A stretch of 64,000 nt of DNA from Heliopora coerulea. Its lineage: Eukaryota > Cnidaria > Anthozoa > Scleralcyonacea > Helioporidae. Location: contig JASJOG010000012.1 in NCBI GenBank assembly GCA_030142905.1, forward strand, positions 3,419,501 through 3,483,500, in the 5' to 3' direction. The notes below the pieces were generated by a model, which saw nothing but the letters and a program-made list of their open reading frames with translations, had not been told where the DNA came from and ran no database searches. The translations under genes and the position numbers were made by a program. Positions 44,890 to 57,700 of this stretch are shown here, piece after piece. How positions within the stretch are numbered: position 1 is the stretch's first letter; each line of letters begins with the position of its first letter.

Positions 44890-46084
44890 CAGGACTCAAA
44901 ATTGCGACTAATTGGTTGCCAATGCGACTAAGATTTTTGTCCTGGCGACTAAAAATTCAAATTTGGTCGCCAGCTGGTGACAAACTTTTCCAAATTCGAC
45001 GCTGAAAATATCGTCTATGTGGAAAAACCGCTGATAAAAAAAAATGTTTTATCCCAGCTTCAAATGTTAATGGCTGGCTTGGAGACGTAGCACCTTTTCT
45101 TTCCATACGTTGTTAATGAATTAGTCATTGTCACAAATGCACCCTGGACCAATCACGTCTTACCGATTTCACGAACTTTGACGTTAAATTTAGAAGATCT
45201 TTTCATTCAGATGTAACCGACCGTAATTCTGATGTCAGTACTTATCTAAAATCCGATGCCAGCAGACAATTTTTATTTAATAAAGTTAAAAACAAATCCC
45301 GAAAAACAATGACATCTTGAAAAACCAATTCATTTCGATTTGACAGTGACTTTGCAATAAAGTCGAAATATCATCGCAATCATTTGTCGTATTGTTATTC
45401 ACCCATATCTTGGGTTTTCAAGATGTCATTGTTTTTCGGGATTTGTTTTTACTTTAGTACTTACCTAATGCGACAACTTTTGATGGTTTTCCGGGAAAGT
45501 ATTCGTAATCCTCGCAATCCCGTTTTGAGGGCATCATGCATGTTGTTTTTGTGGTTTGTCACAAAAATGTATCGTGGGTTCTATCTACTCAGCAGTTTGT
45601 TGTGATCCTGGGCAGGTGTTTTTAACAAGTGCTTCCAGTCTAAACTAAACTGGTTTCTATGTGAATTGTGTATCCGAATTCCCTGTTAGTAGGGCTGTGT
45701 CAAAAAGTCGCATACTGTAATAAAAGTATTCACATTTAGACGTGATCTTGCGACTTGTACAGTGGATAACACTAAGTAAGATGACTAAGTGGAAAACCCT
45801 ATATAAGTGTAAAATCTAATGTTTCAAATAATCACTGATAATCAAATGCCCTTTACTTCTTGCAACAACCCAGGAAATTTCAAAAAATACGACTGCCATA
45901 CGGATAAACAGAACTAACTTTCGCAATGGAAATTTACGTATTAATATCATAATACCACAAACAACCCCAATGAGTAAAAAACTTGGCGACTTGAAATGAC
46001 GACTTGGCGACTACATTTTCAGATTTAGTAGCCAGCTGGCCGGTCCTGCTGGCGACTAACTGAAAAAGTTAATTTCGAGCCCTG
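44890..46084. mobile_element. hAT-like element inside the minisatellite
   Basis: The left end is CAGGACTCAAAATTGCGAC. The right end is the inverse of CAGGGCTCGAAATTAAC, an end type seen in hAT elements. Subterminal TGGCGACTA repeats occur at both sides. No transposase frame is left. The target repeat hides any 8-bp duplication (AGACG on both sides). Confidence 0.6.
45287..45449. mobile_element. Penelope-type foldback fragment, nested
   Basis: About 39-bp inverted arms (AACAAATCCCGAAAAACAAT and inverse). Between them, 45340-45368 reads TTGACAG, T, GACTTT, GCAAT, AAAGTC, GAAA. This is the same layout as the hammerhead-like motif of the Penelope-like element at 56.1 kb. The right end CCCATATCTTGGGTTTTCAA parallels that element's end. 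Confidence 0.65.
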
Positions 46085-46261
46085 AGACGAGAGACGCAGA
46101 GACAAGAGACGATAGACTCAGAGATTAGAGACGATGGACGCAGAGACGAGAGACGAGAGACGCAGAAACAAGGGACGAAAGACTCGGAAACGAGGGGCGA
46201 TAGACGAAAATAGACGCAAAAAAATGTTAAGATAGACGTGGACGATACTGTATGTGTATAT

Positions 46262-46705
46262 ATGTACAGTATATATGAGATGTATTTTAGAAGTGTGGGA
46301 GCTTGGACATCTTGAGGTGATAGATGAACGTTTGTCAAACTCTATCCTCAGAAAAGCGATTTCTGAGCCCCAGACAGGGATCGAACCCGCAACCTTCTGA
46401 TGACCGGTAAGACGCTCTAACCATTGAGCTAGCAAGACTCAAATGGTGAGCTAAGGTGCAAGATCGACATATGTGCGACCTTAGCGGAAGCCACTGTATG
46501 TTAATAATGATATTAATGAGATATATTTTAGAAGTGTGGTCGCACATATGTCGATCTTGCACCTTAGCTCACCATCTAAATCTCGGTAGCTCAATGGTTC
46601 GAGCGTCTCACCGGTCATCAGAAGTTTGCGGGTTCGATCTCTGTCTGGGGCTCAGAAATCATTTTTCTGAAGATAGAGCTTGACGAACGTTCATCTGTCA
46701 TCTTA
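46262..46705. repeat. Inverted pair of tRNA-derived SINEs
   Basis: Minus-strand copy with tRNA-like part 46365-46440 and plus-strand copy with tRNA-like part about 46580-46653. They share A-box TAGCTCAATGGTTAGAGCG and B-box GGTTCGATCCC, acceptor-like GAGTCTT/GGGGCTC, and a common body (CAGAAA, TAGATGAACG, TTTTAGAAGTGTG). The anticodon-loop position reads CCGGTCA, suggesting GGT (Thr) ancestry. Loop and stem mismatches argue against functional tRNA. Confidence 0.8.
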
Positions 46706-46729
46706 ACATATAATATATATATACACATA

Positions 46730-46810
46730 TTTATGGTATACGACAATTCTTTTTATTGTAGGCATGTTTCAGCAAACTTGTGCCATCTTCAGTACGCGTT
46801 TTGAATTACT
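46730..46810 (-). repeat. Penelope-type terminal remnant
   Basis: The minus strand reads CTGAAGA (complement of 46786-46792), T, GGCA, loop, TGCT, GAAAC, a hammerhead-like order, followed by CATGCCTACAATAAAAAG. Confidence 0.45.
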
Positions 46811-47059
46811 AATTTACATTCGATATACGTCTGCGATATGCCAATTAAAATGACAAGATATGACTGGTCACGCTGATGACAGGAATTACAATGCATCTTT
46901 GAGGTCATGTTTACAAAAAATAATTAAATACTGATAGAAGAGAACCTGAAGGATTGCCAGTGGTATTATAGGCTGCAAAGTGTGCTAAAGTGATGGACTT
47001 GTGTATTAACGTTGGGTTAAATTTTTTTCTTTTTTTATATTTCCGATGGCTCGGTTTCC

Positions 47060-47850
47060 TTTATTCTTTTGAGGACTAATATATTCAATAGCTCCTGTCA
47101 ATTAGCTGTCTAAACGGCTGGTACCACTTTCTTTCAGTAAACGGGGAATGCAGGGCCATAAACAAGGAAGGAAAACAATGGTATAACAATGAATTCATAT
47201 TCCCCGAACACTCTTTATCTTCCTTCTAATTTAAAAAAAATAAGGAAAGCCAAGTACTCCTTAACAGCACACATTTTAAACACAACTGAGCAGTTACTTA
47301 CATTGAAAGCACATGACTTAGCTTGGGAAACGCTATCGTCTACCTTAAATTTTTCTACTACTAGCCATTTATGAAGCAGTCCTTCCTTGTTTGTAAAACG
47401 TTTGAAAAAACGTCTGAAACAGACTCTATATCTTTTCAACTAACCCTTTGACAGGTGTGAAGAGAACTTATATACTTCGTGTTCAGTCGGATTCGATTCG
47501 ACACTAATTTTGTGTTCAAAAATCTCCTCCGACTCACCATTCATGTTTACGAACAATCAGGAGCAAAATGTGTTGAGACAATCGATTATACGGAAGGTGA
47601 ACTGTATCATTAAACCTAGAATGCTTTCTCTGATATTCCCTCCCTCCCCCTCCCTTGCAATGTTGAGTCAAGCAGATAAATTTGGTATGTCCGGTACTCT
47701 GCCATAACAGGAGATCAACATTGATATAGGGGAGAGGGGAAGTGAGGGAGAAAGACAGCCTTTTCGCATCATTTTCATGTCTGAAAGCAAATTAATACTA
47801 GGGAGTTCATAAATGTCTTAACCATTTTGCACCCGATTGAAGTTCTAGCA
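47060..47850. other. Spacer, nothing recognised
   Basis: Short frames only. No repeat termini found. Confidence 0.45.
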
Positions 47851-47864
47851 CATTAAACCAACCT

Positions 47865-48034
47865 AAAGAATAAAACACAGACCGAAAATTGTCATCTTGT
47901 GACTTGATATTCAAGTTGGAACAAGAAATAACTTGTCTGTTTCTTGTTCCAACTTGAATATCAAGTCACAAGATGACAATTTTCGGTCTGTATTTTATTC
48001 TTTACTTTTTCAAATTGTCCTCTGGTTGTGGTTT
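47865..48034. mobile_element. Foldback element with 64-bp arms and 14-bp target duplication
   Basis: The left arm 47865-47928 and right arm 47940-48003 are inverse with a single mismatch, separated by an 11-base loop. A unique tail runs to about 48034. TTAAACCAACCTAA occurs at 47853-47866 and 48035-48048, so the whole looks like one insertion with a 14-bp duplication, as left by target-primed retrotransposition. No ORF. Confidence 0.8.
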
Positions 48035-48048
48035 TTAAACCAACCTAA

Positions 48049-48620
48049 CTAATCACTCTGCAATTTAAATGTATCTCTTCGAAATTTTACTACGGATGTT
48101 CGTACCACTATTGTATTATTTCAGCGCTATAGATACGCATTCCGAATGATCCTCAGAACAAAAGCATCTCTTTGCAGTTGTCTCTCAAATCAACCCCGTC
48201 CATGTGGAATATCCCCACGTTGCCTCAAAATTACCTATACATATTCAGGATACCGCGTAGCAGTACGTCCGTCCGTCCGTCCGTCCGTCAAAACAACACA
48301 GATTTGTATCTTTCGTTCTCCATCTGTGTTTTAGTAGCTCAACCGTGATAGGGTCTCATTAGTATCCACAGCATTTAGGGCTTGTCCCGTTTAGGGCTCG
48401 GACACATTTTCTAAGGGTCAATGAACTTGACGAACGCTCGCCTGTCAGCTAACATCATAGCCTCACTCTAATGTACGTTCTCCACCAATAGGATACTAGT
48501 GATGATACGTAGGTGTATATTCGTCACGAACTGAGAAAGTTATTCACTTTTCAGTCCTTTAAGAGTCTTTGTACGCTTACCTATATTGGTCTTTGGTCGT
48601 ATGAAGGATTCTTTTAAACG
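48049..48620. other. 5' flank of the PAN-pentraxin gene
   Basis: Contains a short (CGTC)n microsatellite at about 48268-48288. A short upstream reading frame (ATG at 48601, eight codons including stop) overlaps the start region of the main ORF. No TATA box assigned. Confidence 0.45.
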
Positions 48621-48738
48621 ATGAATGACGCCAAACGGTGGATTTTGTTTCTTCTTGGCTTAGATATTGTATTAAACTTCAGTGCTGTGGCTTTAAAAGG
48701 AAAGTGTGTTCCTTGGAGATCATTCCGACGGATTATCG
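48621..48738 (+). CDS. PAN-pentraxin exon 1: signal peptide
   Basis: ATG at 48621 gives MNDAKRWILFLLGLDIVLNF and ends SFRRII plus one base. Donor GTGGCA; this choice is dictated by the phase of the next exon. Confidence 0.7.
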
Positions 48739-51700
48739 GTGGCAAGTATTTTTTCAGTCAATGTATGGTGAACACCTATGCTTTAATGTAGAAATTTTAA
48801 TACAGCTTTAGATATATAAAATACTTGCTTATTTTCCAACTACTTATACCTTATTAAAAACACTTCAAAATTAGCAAGCCACAAACGTAAATGCATTATA
48901 AGATAAATGCTGGTAACAGATCAACTACAGCTTTTTGACGGAACGCATCTCACCCCAAGAGTTCGGAAAAACTGTTTCGTTACCAAAAGAGGATCGTTTC
49001 ATGTAGTGTCTTCTGCCTTCAGCTCTGTATAACTCCGTGCAATCTTTTGGGACGAATAGAAGCAACTCCCTCGAAAAGACTGATCTCGAATACTAGACCG
49101 TTTGAAATTAAGTTGTTTCTTTGAAGACATTTTTCTGAAAATTTTTCTGAGCTCATGATGGGAACCAAATTGATAATTTCTGAGTTCTTATGAACGTAAG
49201 ATCCTTGAACCGTTCAGTAACCGAGAGTCAGTTCGAGAGCGAAAGTTGCAACGTGTGGTAGCTCGACTGATGCATGGAAATACCTGCTGCCTTGGCATCA
49301 GCTTCAATATCACAATTTCGTCAATTTTCAATATAAACACTTTGCGTCAAACTTATGCATTAGTGAGCTCGGGGTAATGGAAACGACACAAACGTATACG
49401 TCAATCCCAAATCTTCAGAAACGCTTTATCCTTGGACGGGAATCGATCCCGTGAACAAGTGATAGCCGATGAGACCTGAAACCATTTAGCTAACGAGACT
49501 CAAGTACATAGCGAAAGTTGAAAAAACCAGCTTATTGGGTTGATGTCATGACAGTAACTATGAATCTACGTTGTGAATGTTGTGGATTAATCATGTGCAT
49601 AAGATAACAATACAAGCACAATTGAAAGCCTTTTACTGAAGTGCCTTCAGAACAAGACAAGTTTAAAATACTTCATGCACAATGTTGCTAATGTTTCGTT
49701 TCTTCTCTCAACATTATCAGAGTGAGATCAAAAGCGTGCCATTGAAATCTCAAATATTAAGCTATACGACTACAAATGATTAAATTAGCGATTGCAGCAG
49801 ATGATGCAATTTTTAAATAAGTAACTGAAATATTCAAAAAGATAGAGTTGCAAGATTAGAAACTGAAAACAAAATACGATAAGGATTTTAAGATGCAGGC
49901 TATAGACTTGCAAACGTTCATGATGTTGCTTTTGTCAAAGGGTCAAAATGTAGAGAACAAAAAGAAATATTTAGAATGATAGAGCGATGGGGAATAAGAT
50001 GAAGTAAAACGAACACAAAGCTGTTAAATATTTAACTGGTCACGCATTAAGGCTCAAGCAGCTGTCCGTAAAACAACAACAAAATATTAGGTCTCACAAT
50101 GCCACTGTTTTTTAGTAACATTTTTAATTGCTAAATTGATTTGACGCCTATTTCGTTTTTTCATTCACTTCAAAAACATTTATTGACAACTTTTTTCGGG
50201 TGATAAACTTGGATTCGTCTCTATGGCGGCGCGAGACGTTCTAATTCGGGGGGAATGAAGGGTCAAAGGAATCTTTATGGAAGGACAAAACCTCCTGATA
50301 AATATGCTAAATTTTATAGAAAAAAAAAGAGAAAAAAATGGAATATAGAGAATATTCACTTTTAATGACCCATATTAAATATTAAGAAACTGTAAAGTAT
50401 CCCTCATTTTTCATTCAAAATGAATTTTCTCTTTATAAATAGTGATTAACTAATACAAGTCTTGCACTTTAATTACGAGTTTGGGGGTCAAATTAAGAAG
50501 CAAAATTTTCTCAGAGGAGAACGTAAACGCCCTCGTGCCTTCCATTAACGCTACCACTGATTCTTGAACTTTTGAAGACACTGTATCGACCACGCTATGG
50601 CGCTGAGGGTAACTGGGCATGAGCTTTGTGGTTGCTTTGCAGAGTGAATGATGAACTTCAACTCAGTTGAGTAGACACGTCATCTACCTGAACAAGCGAC
50701 CTCGAAGTTTAGAGGAACCTTAGATTCCTTTTTCTTATTCCTGTTACAACTACGTCTAAATTTTTTAGATTGGAGACTATCTCGTCATATTATCGCGACA
50801 TATAACGTGAAAGATAATGGAGAGTGCTTCAAAGAATGCGTTGACAACAAACATTGTAAATCCTACAACTACGAATATGGTGAGATGGAAGAAACGAAAA
50901 GATGTGAACTGAATAATATCACACGCAAAAACAATGAGCATTTTATGACCCCAGGATACGGATTTGGTTATTATGAAGAAGAATATGTCAACCAAACAGT
51001 GGTAAGTTAATAAACGTATTTAAACCGGACGCATTTGGCCGGTCTTTTAAAACGGGAAACGTAAATTGTGTGGAGAAAACTCCAAATCTGTTGTGCGTAT
51101 GACTACCAAACTTAATTCACAAACTAATTAATATACGAATAGTCGTTTACAAATAAATCGTGTTGTTGCAGACTAATCTATGAACAAATTCTTGTTTGCG
51201 AACAAATTTTTAACGTATACGGGTTGCCGACAACATTTTGAGCTATAGAGATGCCCTGATCAAAATGTTTGGGAATGATAAAAAACAGTTAGAACACAGC
51301 AAAAAAATAAACAAAACAAAAATCGACAAATAAAAGCTCACAAGGAAAAATTGTAATTTGAATATCTTATAGATTTTTTTATTCATTCTTCGGGATGCCA
51401 ATGTCCAACACCAAATCTTGGCTGTCGTTATCATAGGGATATATAACAAACAGGCGAGCTTGCATTTGAGATCAGGAAGAAAATGCAGTAAATCTCAACG
51501 AAAACGAAAATGTAATCTCACCTATTATAAATCCATTGACAATACACCCCAGGATAACTCTATTCAAGACGACAGTAAAACACGCAAGATCTAAGGTCGG
51601 TCACTCAAAGCTGGGATAAGTTGCAATCCGTGGGGCAAATCGCTATTCAAGGGATGAAAATTATCCAACAATGGGTTACTTGGGACATGGATAAACCTTG

Positions 51701-54700
51701 GAATTTGTCCATGAAGTAACGTACCTAGTCCTTCAGCCGACATAAAGGTGTCGGCTAACAGAATGGATACGTTAAAGCGAAGGCGACGACGACCATGTAA
51801 ATAAAAATCATTTTTGCATAGGATTGACTGCGACGGTAAAGCCGGTTTTCCACTTGCGAATAAATTTGCACGAATCGAATTTTTCTTTTGTCTTGTTGGC
51901 TGTTGTCTGTAACTGAGAAACCTATTCAATTTGTGCAAAGAAAATTTTGATTCGCGCGAATTTATTCGCAAGTGGAAATCCGGCTTAACGGCGAGAGTGA
52001 TATAATGTTACTGTAATTATCAAGATATTCATGTTCATCAATATTTCATATCTGTCACTTCAGATTGGCTCAAACAAAAATCCAGGTCTCTCAGGTTAGT
52101 ATATTTTCAAGCAACTTACAAACAATAATGGGATATATGGTATGAAGAATATTGGATTCTAAAAGTCAAAAATGGCCCAGTTAGGGTATTTAACAATATG
52201 ACAATAACAGGTGGTAAGAAAATAAAACGTCCAGCATGATTAAACAGTTTTCATTCCATTCAATCAATGAAGTTTTTACAATTAATACAAACCGACGGTT
52301 AGTAACCAGATGTTGCAGGTCGATTTTGCCTGCCATTGAGCTACTTTCGCTTGGAGAAGCATTTGTGTCGTCTGGTGTATTAAGATTGTTTAGATGATTG
52401 CCCGACCATGCAGTGATAGCCTTCCTAAGGTCAAAAAATAGAGCCAAGTGGCTACATTTCGAATTAATACTACCAGGTATCAACAAGGCTCGACCACATC
52501 CTAACTCCAGCGAACACTAGTCACAACACTGTTGAATTCCTGCTGCAATATTAAAAAAGTTGAGAAATCCGAAAAATACTGAAACCTTGAGAAAAAAAAT
52601 CAGAAAAATTCAGCAAGAAATAATCAAGATTTTTCAATCCAAAAACATCTCATACGTTTTCTGGGAGTAGTATACCCTCGTCCACGATGACATGCAACGA
52701 CCCCCCTCTTTATTCTCTCGGCCGATTCTTTCTATCACTCCGGGGCAGAGAAACGATAGAAACGAATAGGAGAACCATTTACTTTTTGAGATCGCATCGC
52801 TTCGTTGCATCCATGTTTGATCTTTAGCTTATCATCTGGTTGTCGGCATTTCGTGGTTTGTTTATGTGTGACCACGTGATAACTGCACGTGGTTTTTAGG
52901 GCCGAAGTCACGCGCATATTGACTGGTGTCAAATGTGCTATATTAATGAAAATAATTATAATAGTTATTGCTGCGAGCCATTAGGCGAGTAGCAACACTA
53001 ATCATGCAATCGAGGCTAGGCTATCTGTGTGTTTGAATACCAGCAAAATTCTCGATTTGAGTATTTCGATATGTCGGAATAATTTTGAGCTCTTGTAATC
53101 GTATGGTCAGCGGCAGGCAATACGTGGCCTCATTGCATGCAGAAACTCAGTTTGTTCGTCAGTGTTAGGTAAGTGTCTCGTAATGTACAACTCAACTTTA
53201 TTCGTAAATGGAAGTATTCATCAAGGTCACTAACGTTTTAATGATATTTCATAAGGAAGACAGTGTTCTTTTATGAGTTTTTCGGCCTTGTTGTTTACTT
53301 AATTAGTGACAGTTCGCCCGTAGACGACCCACACAGTCGACCAGATCTTCACACATGGAGACCTGATGTACTTAAAGGCTCTTGAAAACAAACTCACCCC
53401 AGACGTAGAGACGTCTCTTAACTTGGATATGACTATCTCGCAGCATTCACTTTCTGTAAGAAATGGCTAATAATTATTATTATTAATTGTAATTATAAAC
53501 AATTATAAAATTCATTAAAAATTCGTAAGAAAATACAAAGGAAAATCATAACCGTTTCGTACCTTTATATGTGATTAAGACACATGTGACTTTATATGTG
53601 TTTAGTTTAATAGTTTAGTTTAATAGTTTATTAAAAAACATTTACATCGCAGCCCACTAGCGCTGAATTGCGTATGTGTCTAAATTTACAAAATTAATAA
53701 TTTACATTAAAAATAAATTGATAAAATAATATGGAAATCCTAAAAAAGGATTTGTTACGAACTACTTACATACCATTGCGGGAATAAAAGTATTCTTATA
53801 GCGAATAGTTCTGCAAATTGGAGGATTAAATAATCCCTGCCTCCTAAAATTGTGCCTACGGACATGCTTTGGTGGTAAAAGATGATAAAATTTAGGATCA
53901 GTATTGTGTACTACCGAGTCAAATAACTTTACAAAATTATTGGCGCCTGTCCTTTCGTGTACCTACATCAAATAACTGTAAATCATGACAGTGCAATACA
54001 CCTGGAGATATAATAGAAAACGCACGTCTCTGGATATTCTCTAAATCATCACTCAAATATGCAGGAAGTCTATGATGGAAAACTGACGCACAGTACTCAA
54101 GTGCGGGCCTAATACAGGTGCAATAGAAACTGATAATATCCGCTGATGGAACGTTCGCTCTCTTTAATAAAACCAAGAAGTACAAACGTTTATTTGGCTT
54201 TTTTACAACTTCAGCAATATGATGGTTCCATTGAAGGGTATTAGATATAAGATAAGAAGAAGTTAATTTTTTTGACTTTGAAAACATAGATTTCCAAACT
54301 TTCCTCTTGAATTAGTGCATTTAGAAGTTCATTTTAGAAGACATTTAAAGACCTCGCAGCTCGTGCTTTATAGGATCTAAAACAAGCGGCTATCACCTCG
54401 TGCTTTAAATCTCGCGATAAAGCACTCCTGCTCGGTTTTTAAATATTACTTGTGATTATGATTATGATTATAATTATGAAATAACAATCTTTTTGTCATG
54501 ACCAAATATCTTTTTATTTTTCTTCAGATAACCAGACAAAGTCTCAGTCGGGAACAAAAACTAACGCTTGTAAGTAACGCAACTTAAGCCACGTGGTATT
54601 AAATTTCTTAAGCCCCAACATCTTGAATTTCACGAGATGGCATAGTTGCATACTTTTTCAAACCAAAGGAAATTCTTTCTTCTGTATTTTTTAAGGTATA

Positions 54701-57700
54701 TTAAGAACAATAATATGTTGCTCCGGAGAATTGTTTCTTAGTAATTTAATAATATTCAGGAATACATCAAAATACTGTGATTAGAATGACAAAGACCTAA
54801 AACATCACGAGGTATAGAAGGGACTATAAAACAAAACATAATGCGAAGATCAGCATCTTGAGAAATCCAAGATATGGATTGAAGCAAGACGAGAAATGAG
54901 TTTGTGATATCGACATAGTGGCGATAGATATTAAATTATGTCGCCACTATGTCGATGACACTCTAGCATTAATTAAAAATTCCGACATTTCTTCAGTTCT
55001 AGAAAAGTTTAACAGTTTCGATGAAAATCTCCAATTTACAGTCGATCCTTCTTCTGATGGCGTAATTCACTTTTTAGACATTTTGATCTCTACTGAAAAC
55101 ACTGACGTCTACCATAAGAGCACACTCACTGGTCAATACGCCAATTTTATGAGTTTCGAACCATTTTCACGCAAAACTGCCTGGGTTAAATCACTATTTC
55201 ACCACGCCTTTATGATTTGCAGCAACAATCAATTATTTGAAAATCAGATAACCAAGCTTAAAGCATTCATGTCTTTTAATGGATTTCCCCGCGCCATCAG
55301 ATCCTTACTTATAGTCAAACTCAGAGACAAGCATTTAAACCAACGAGAACAGCTAAGCCCATTTGGCTATGAAAACGATGACAGGCCCAAAATTTGGATG
55401 CGTATTCCATACTTTGGTAAACGAGGAGAAACTCTTGCCAAAAAATGCATAAAGAAAATCCGGCGTAACCTGACACAATCTGTGAACATTACTGTCATTT
55501 ATGAAAACAAAAAGATTGCTTACTTTCTTCTGAATAAAGACAAAATCCCAAAACTATCAAAGTCGAAAGTTATTTATCAGATTACATGTCCTAGTTGCTC
55601 AAATTCATACATAGAAAAGACCGAGGGATGTTTAAAGAGCAGACTTTCCGAGCATTCCGATCCAACTAAAAGTGCTGTCGGACATCGTTTTTATAACTGC
55701 GAAAACGTTCGGCATGTTGTCGGCATGGATCATCTTTTTGACCGCCTTAACGACAAAACAACTGACTCAGACGATGTTTCTATCTTTATTTCTAATCTTA
55801 TCATCAATAACTCTCGAATTGTTCACCCTCCCAATTCTCGAACATCTAACTTTCTTTTATTTTATGAAGCCCTTTATAGTAAACATAAGTCGCCTGCGCT
55901 GAATACAGGTCTCAAAGCCAGCAAAGAACTTATGCTTTTTCTTTAATGTTCTCAGTTGGTCGTCTTTCTTTTTGTCGCAACACCCACACGCTTCCACATA
56001 AATCACTCCTTGTCAATTGCTGTCTGCTCGGATGTGAATTCCTTTCGTATGATGTCACTATAGACCTTAAATAAGACACTGCGTATTTGATGTAATTAGT
56101 TAGTCTGATGATGATTTTGTAATAAAATCGAAATATCACAAACTCATTTCTCGTCTTGCTTCAATCCATATCTTGGATTTCTCAAGATGCTGATCTTCGC
56201 ATTATGTTTTGTTTTATATTTTTTTGAAATTGTTGGCTGGTATTGGTTTTTGATACAAGGTACTGTTGAGTAACATTCGTCGCATAGTTGCATCCTGCTT
56301 TTCACATAATGCAAATTTTTGCGTTTTTTAACGAAAAATTAGTACAGTAATATCACATAATGTGATCCACGATGATACAGATAGTTACGTAAGACACATC
56401 GCACAGCTGCATCATCATGAATGTTTTTTTTGGGGGTTTTTTTTTTGTTAAGATGAGCTAAGTACAATTATATGTCCTGATCTTCTCCATGATAGGTGTA
56501 CCTATGAAATTCAACTTGAAAATGTTTGACAGAGACCTCTCTAGCTTCGATGTGTGTTTATCAAGTTCAAATGATATATACTGTTTTGGTTAAGTGCTTC
56601 TTTGTAGTCTAACGATATTCGACTGTGTATCAAAACATTGCGGTTAGATTGATAAAGAACTAAAGTTCTCAAACTCATTAAAAACTCATAAAGCAAAAAC
56701 AAAAGAAATACATAATTAATCAGTATTTAGAAATCGGAGGAAGATTACAGCTGAATTTTTCCAACTTTCGGCTGGATTTTCGCCTAGAATAATGGTTCGT
56801 TTGAGAAGTAATTTCAAACACTAGTTTAGGGTTCCTCATCCGATTTCTAGATACCTCGAAACTCGTTAAAAAATCTCGGCTTCGCCTCGTTTTTCAACTT
56901 GTTTCTCGGTATCTAGAAATCGGAGGAAGAACACCAACTCGTACTTGAAATATTACATCATGAGGTCTGAAACGCACAGTTACACATGATCCTAAAGAGA
57001 CCGGTTTGTATTTTGTAAACGAACTAGTGAAAGTCTAAAAGTTATTTGAACTTTTTCTCAATTTATGGATATGATTTGATTACTCTATTACAGTACTTTA
57101 ACATATACCAACTATCTTATTGGAATGGAAGTCGTCGAAAGTAAATTCAACAAAATAATTAAGTAAAGAGAAACTTTTTGTGATAATCTGACACTTCCGG
57201 AGTCAACTGAAAAATGTTGACTCGAGCGGGATTTGAACTCGCACCTCGAGCTATCGAGTCCACAGGGACTGGAGGCGCGTTTTATACAATTTAGGTGCAC
57301 GAGATATTCTCGCGACAACTTAACGCTATCCATGAGAGGATGCGCAGGGTTTTCAATTCTATTTCAGAATCATCCTCAAAGATATGCATGAAGGGAAACT
57401 TTTCATGATAATCTGACAGTTCAAATCCCGCTCGAGTCAACATTTTTCAGTTAACTTCGGCAGAGTCAGATTAATCTTGAAAAGTTTCTCTTCATGTATA
57501 CCTCTGAGGATGATTCTGGAATATAATTAAGTAAACTCTAGTTTGTTTCGAGTGCAAGTCGTTCATAATGTTGCAGCACATGAATTGTTTGAATTCCATA
57601 TGTGAAATGAAAATTTCATGACTGAAATTAATTTTCAAACGTCAATTTCCATTTCATGTGTGAAATACATGTTTTGTACTGTAAGATTTCACATGTTAAA

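Larger units (their letters stand above)
44815..46210. repeat. GAGACG-type minisatellite split by an insertion
   Basis: Units such as GAGACGAGAGACGCAGAGAC occur at 44815-44889 and again at 46085-46210. The hAT-like element sits between them. Confidence 0.75.
54825..56218 (+). mobile_element. Penelope-like element, 5'-truncated, with inverted ends
   Basis: Insertion in intron 4 of the PAN-pentraxin gene. Positions 54825-54910 and 56133-56218 are exact inverse copies (86/86 by my reading). The left one abuts a 14-bp hairpin stem (54911-54924 against 54941-54954) which itself overlaps the RHYVDD codons of the RT. So the copy is truncated just before the catalytic motif and carries an inverted tail. 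The interior holds the RT-GIY-YIG frame and a hammerhead-like motif near the 3' end. Confidence 0.85.

Noticed and set aside
46365..46440. tRNA-Thr(GGT) gene
   Set aside because: Anticodon-arm mismatch and non-T at the U33 position. The surrounding SINE body is shared with other copies.
57215..57330. tRNA gene with long variable arm on the minus strand
   Set aside because: Acceptor pairing is imperfect and the flanks are repeated in inverse, so SINE-derived is more likely.
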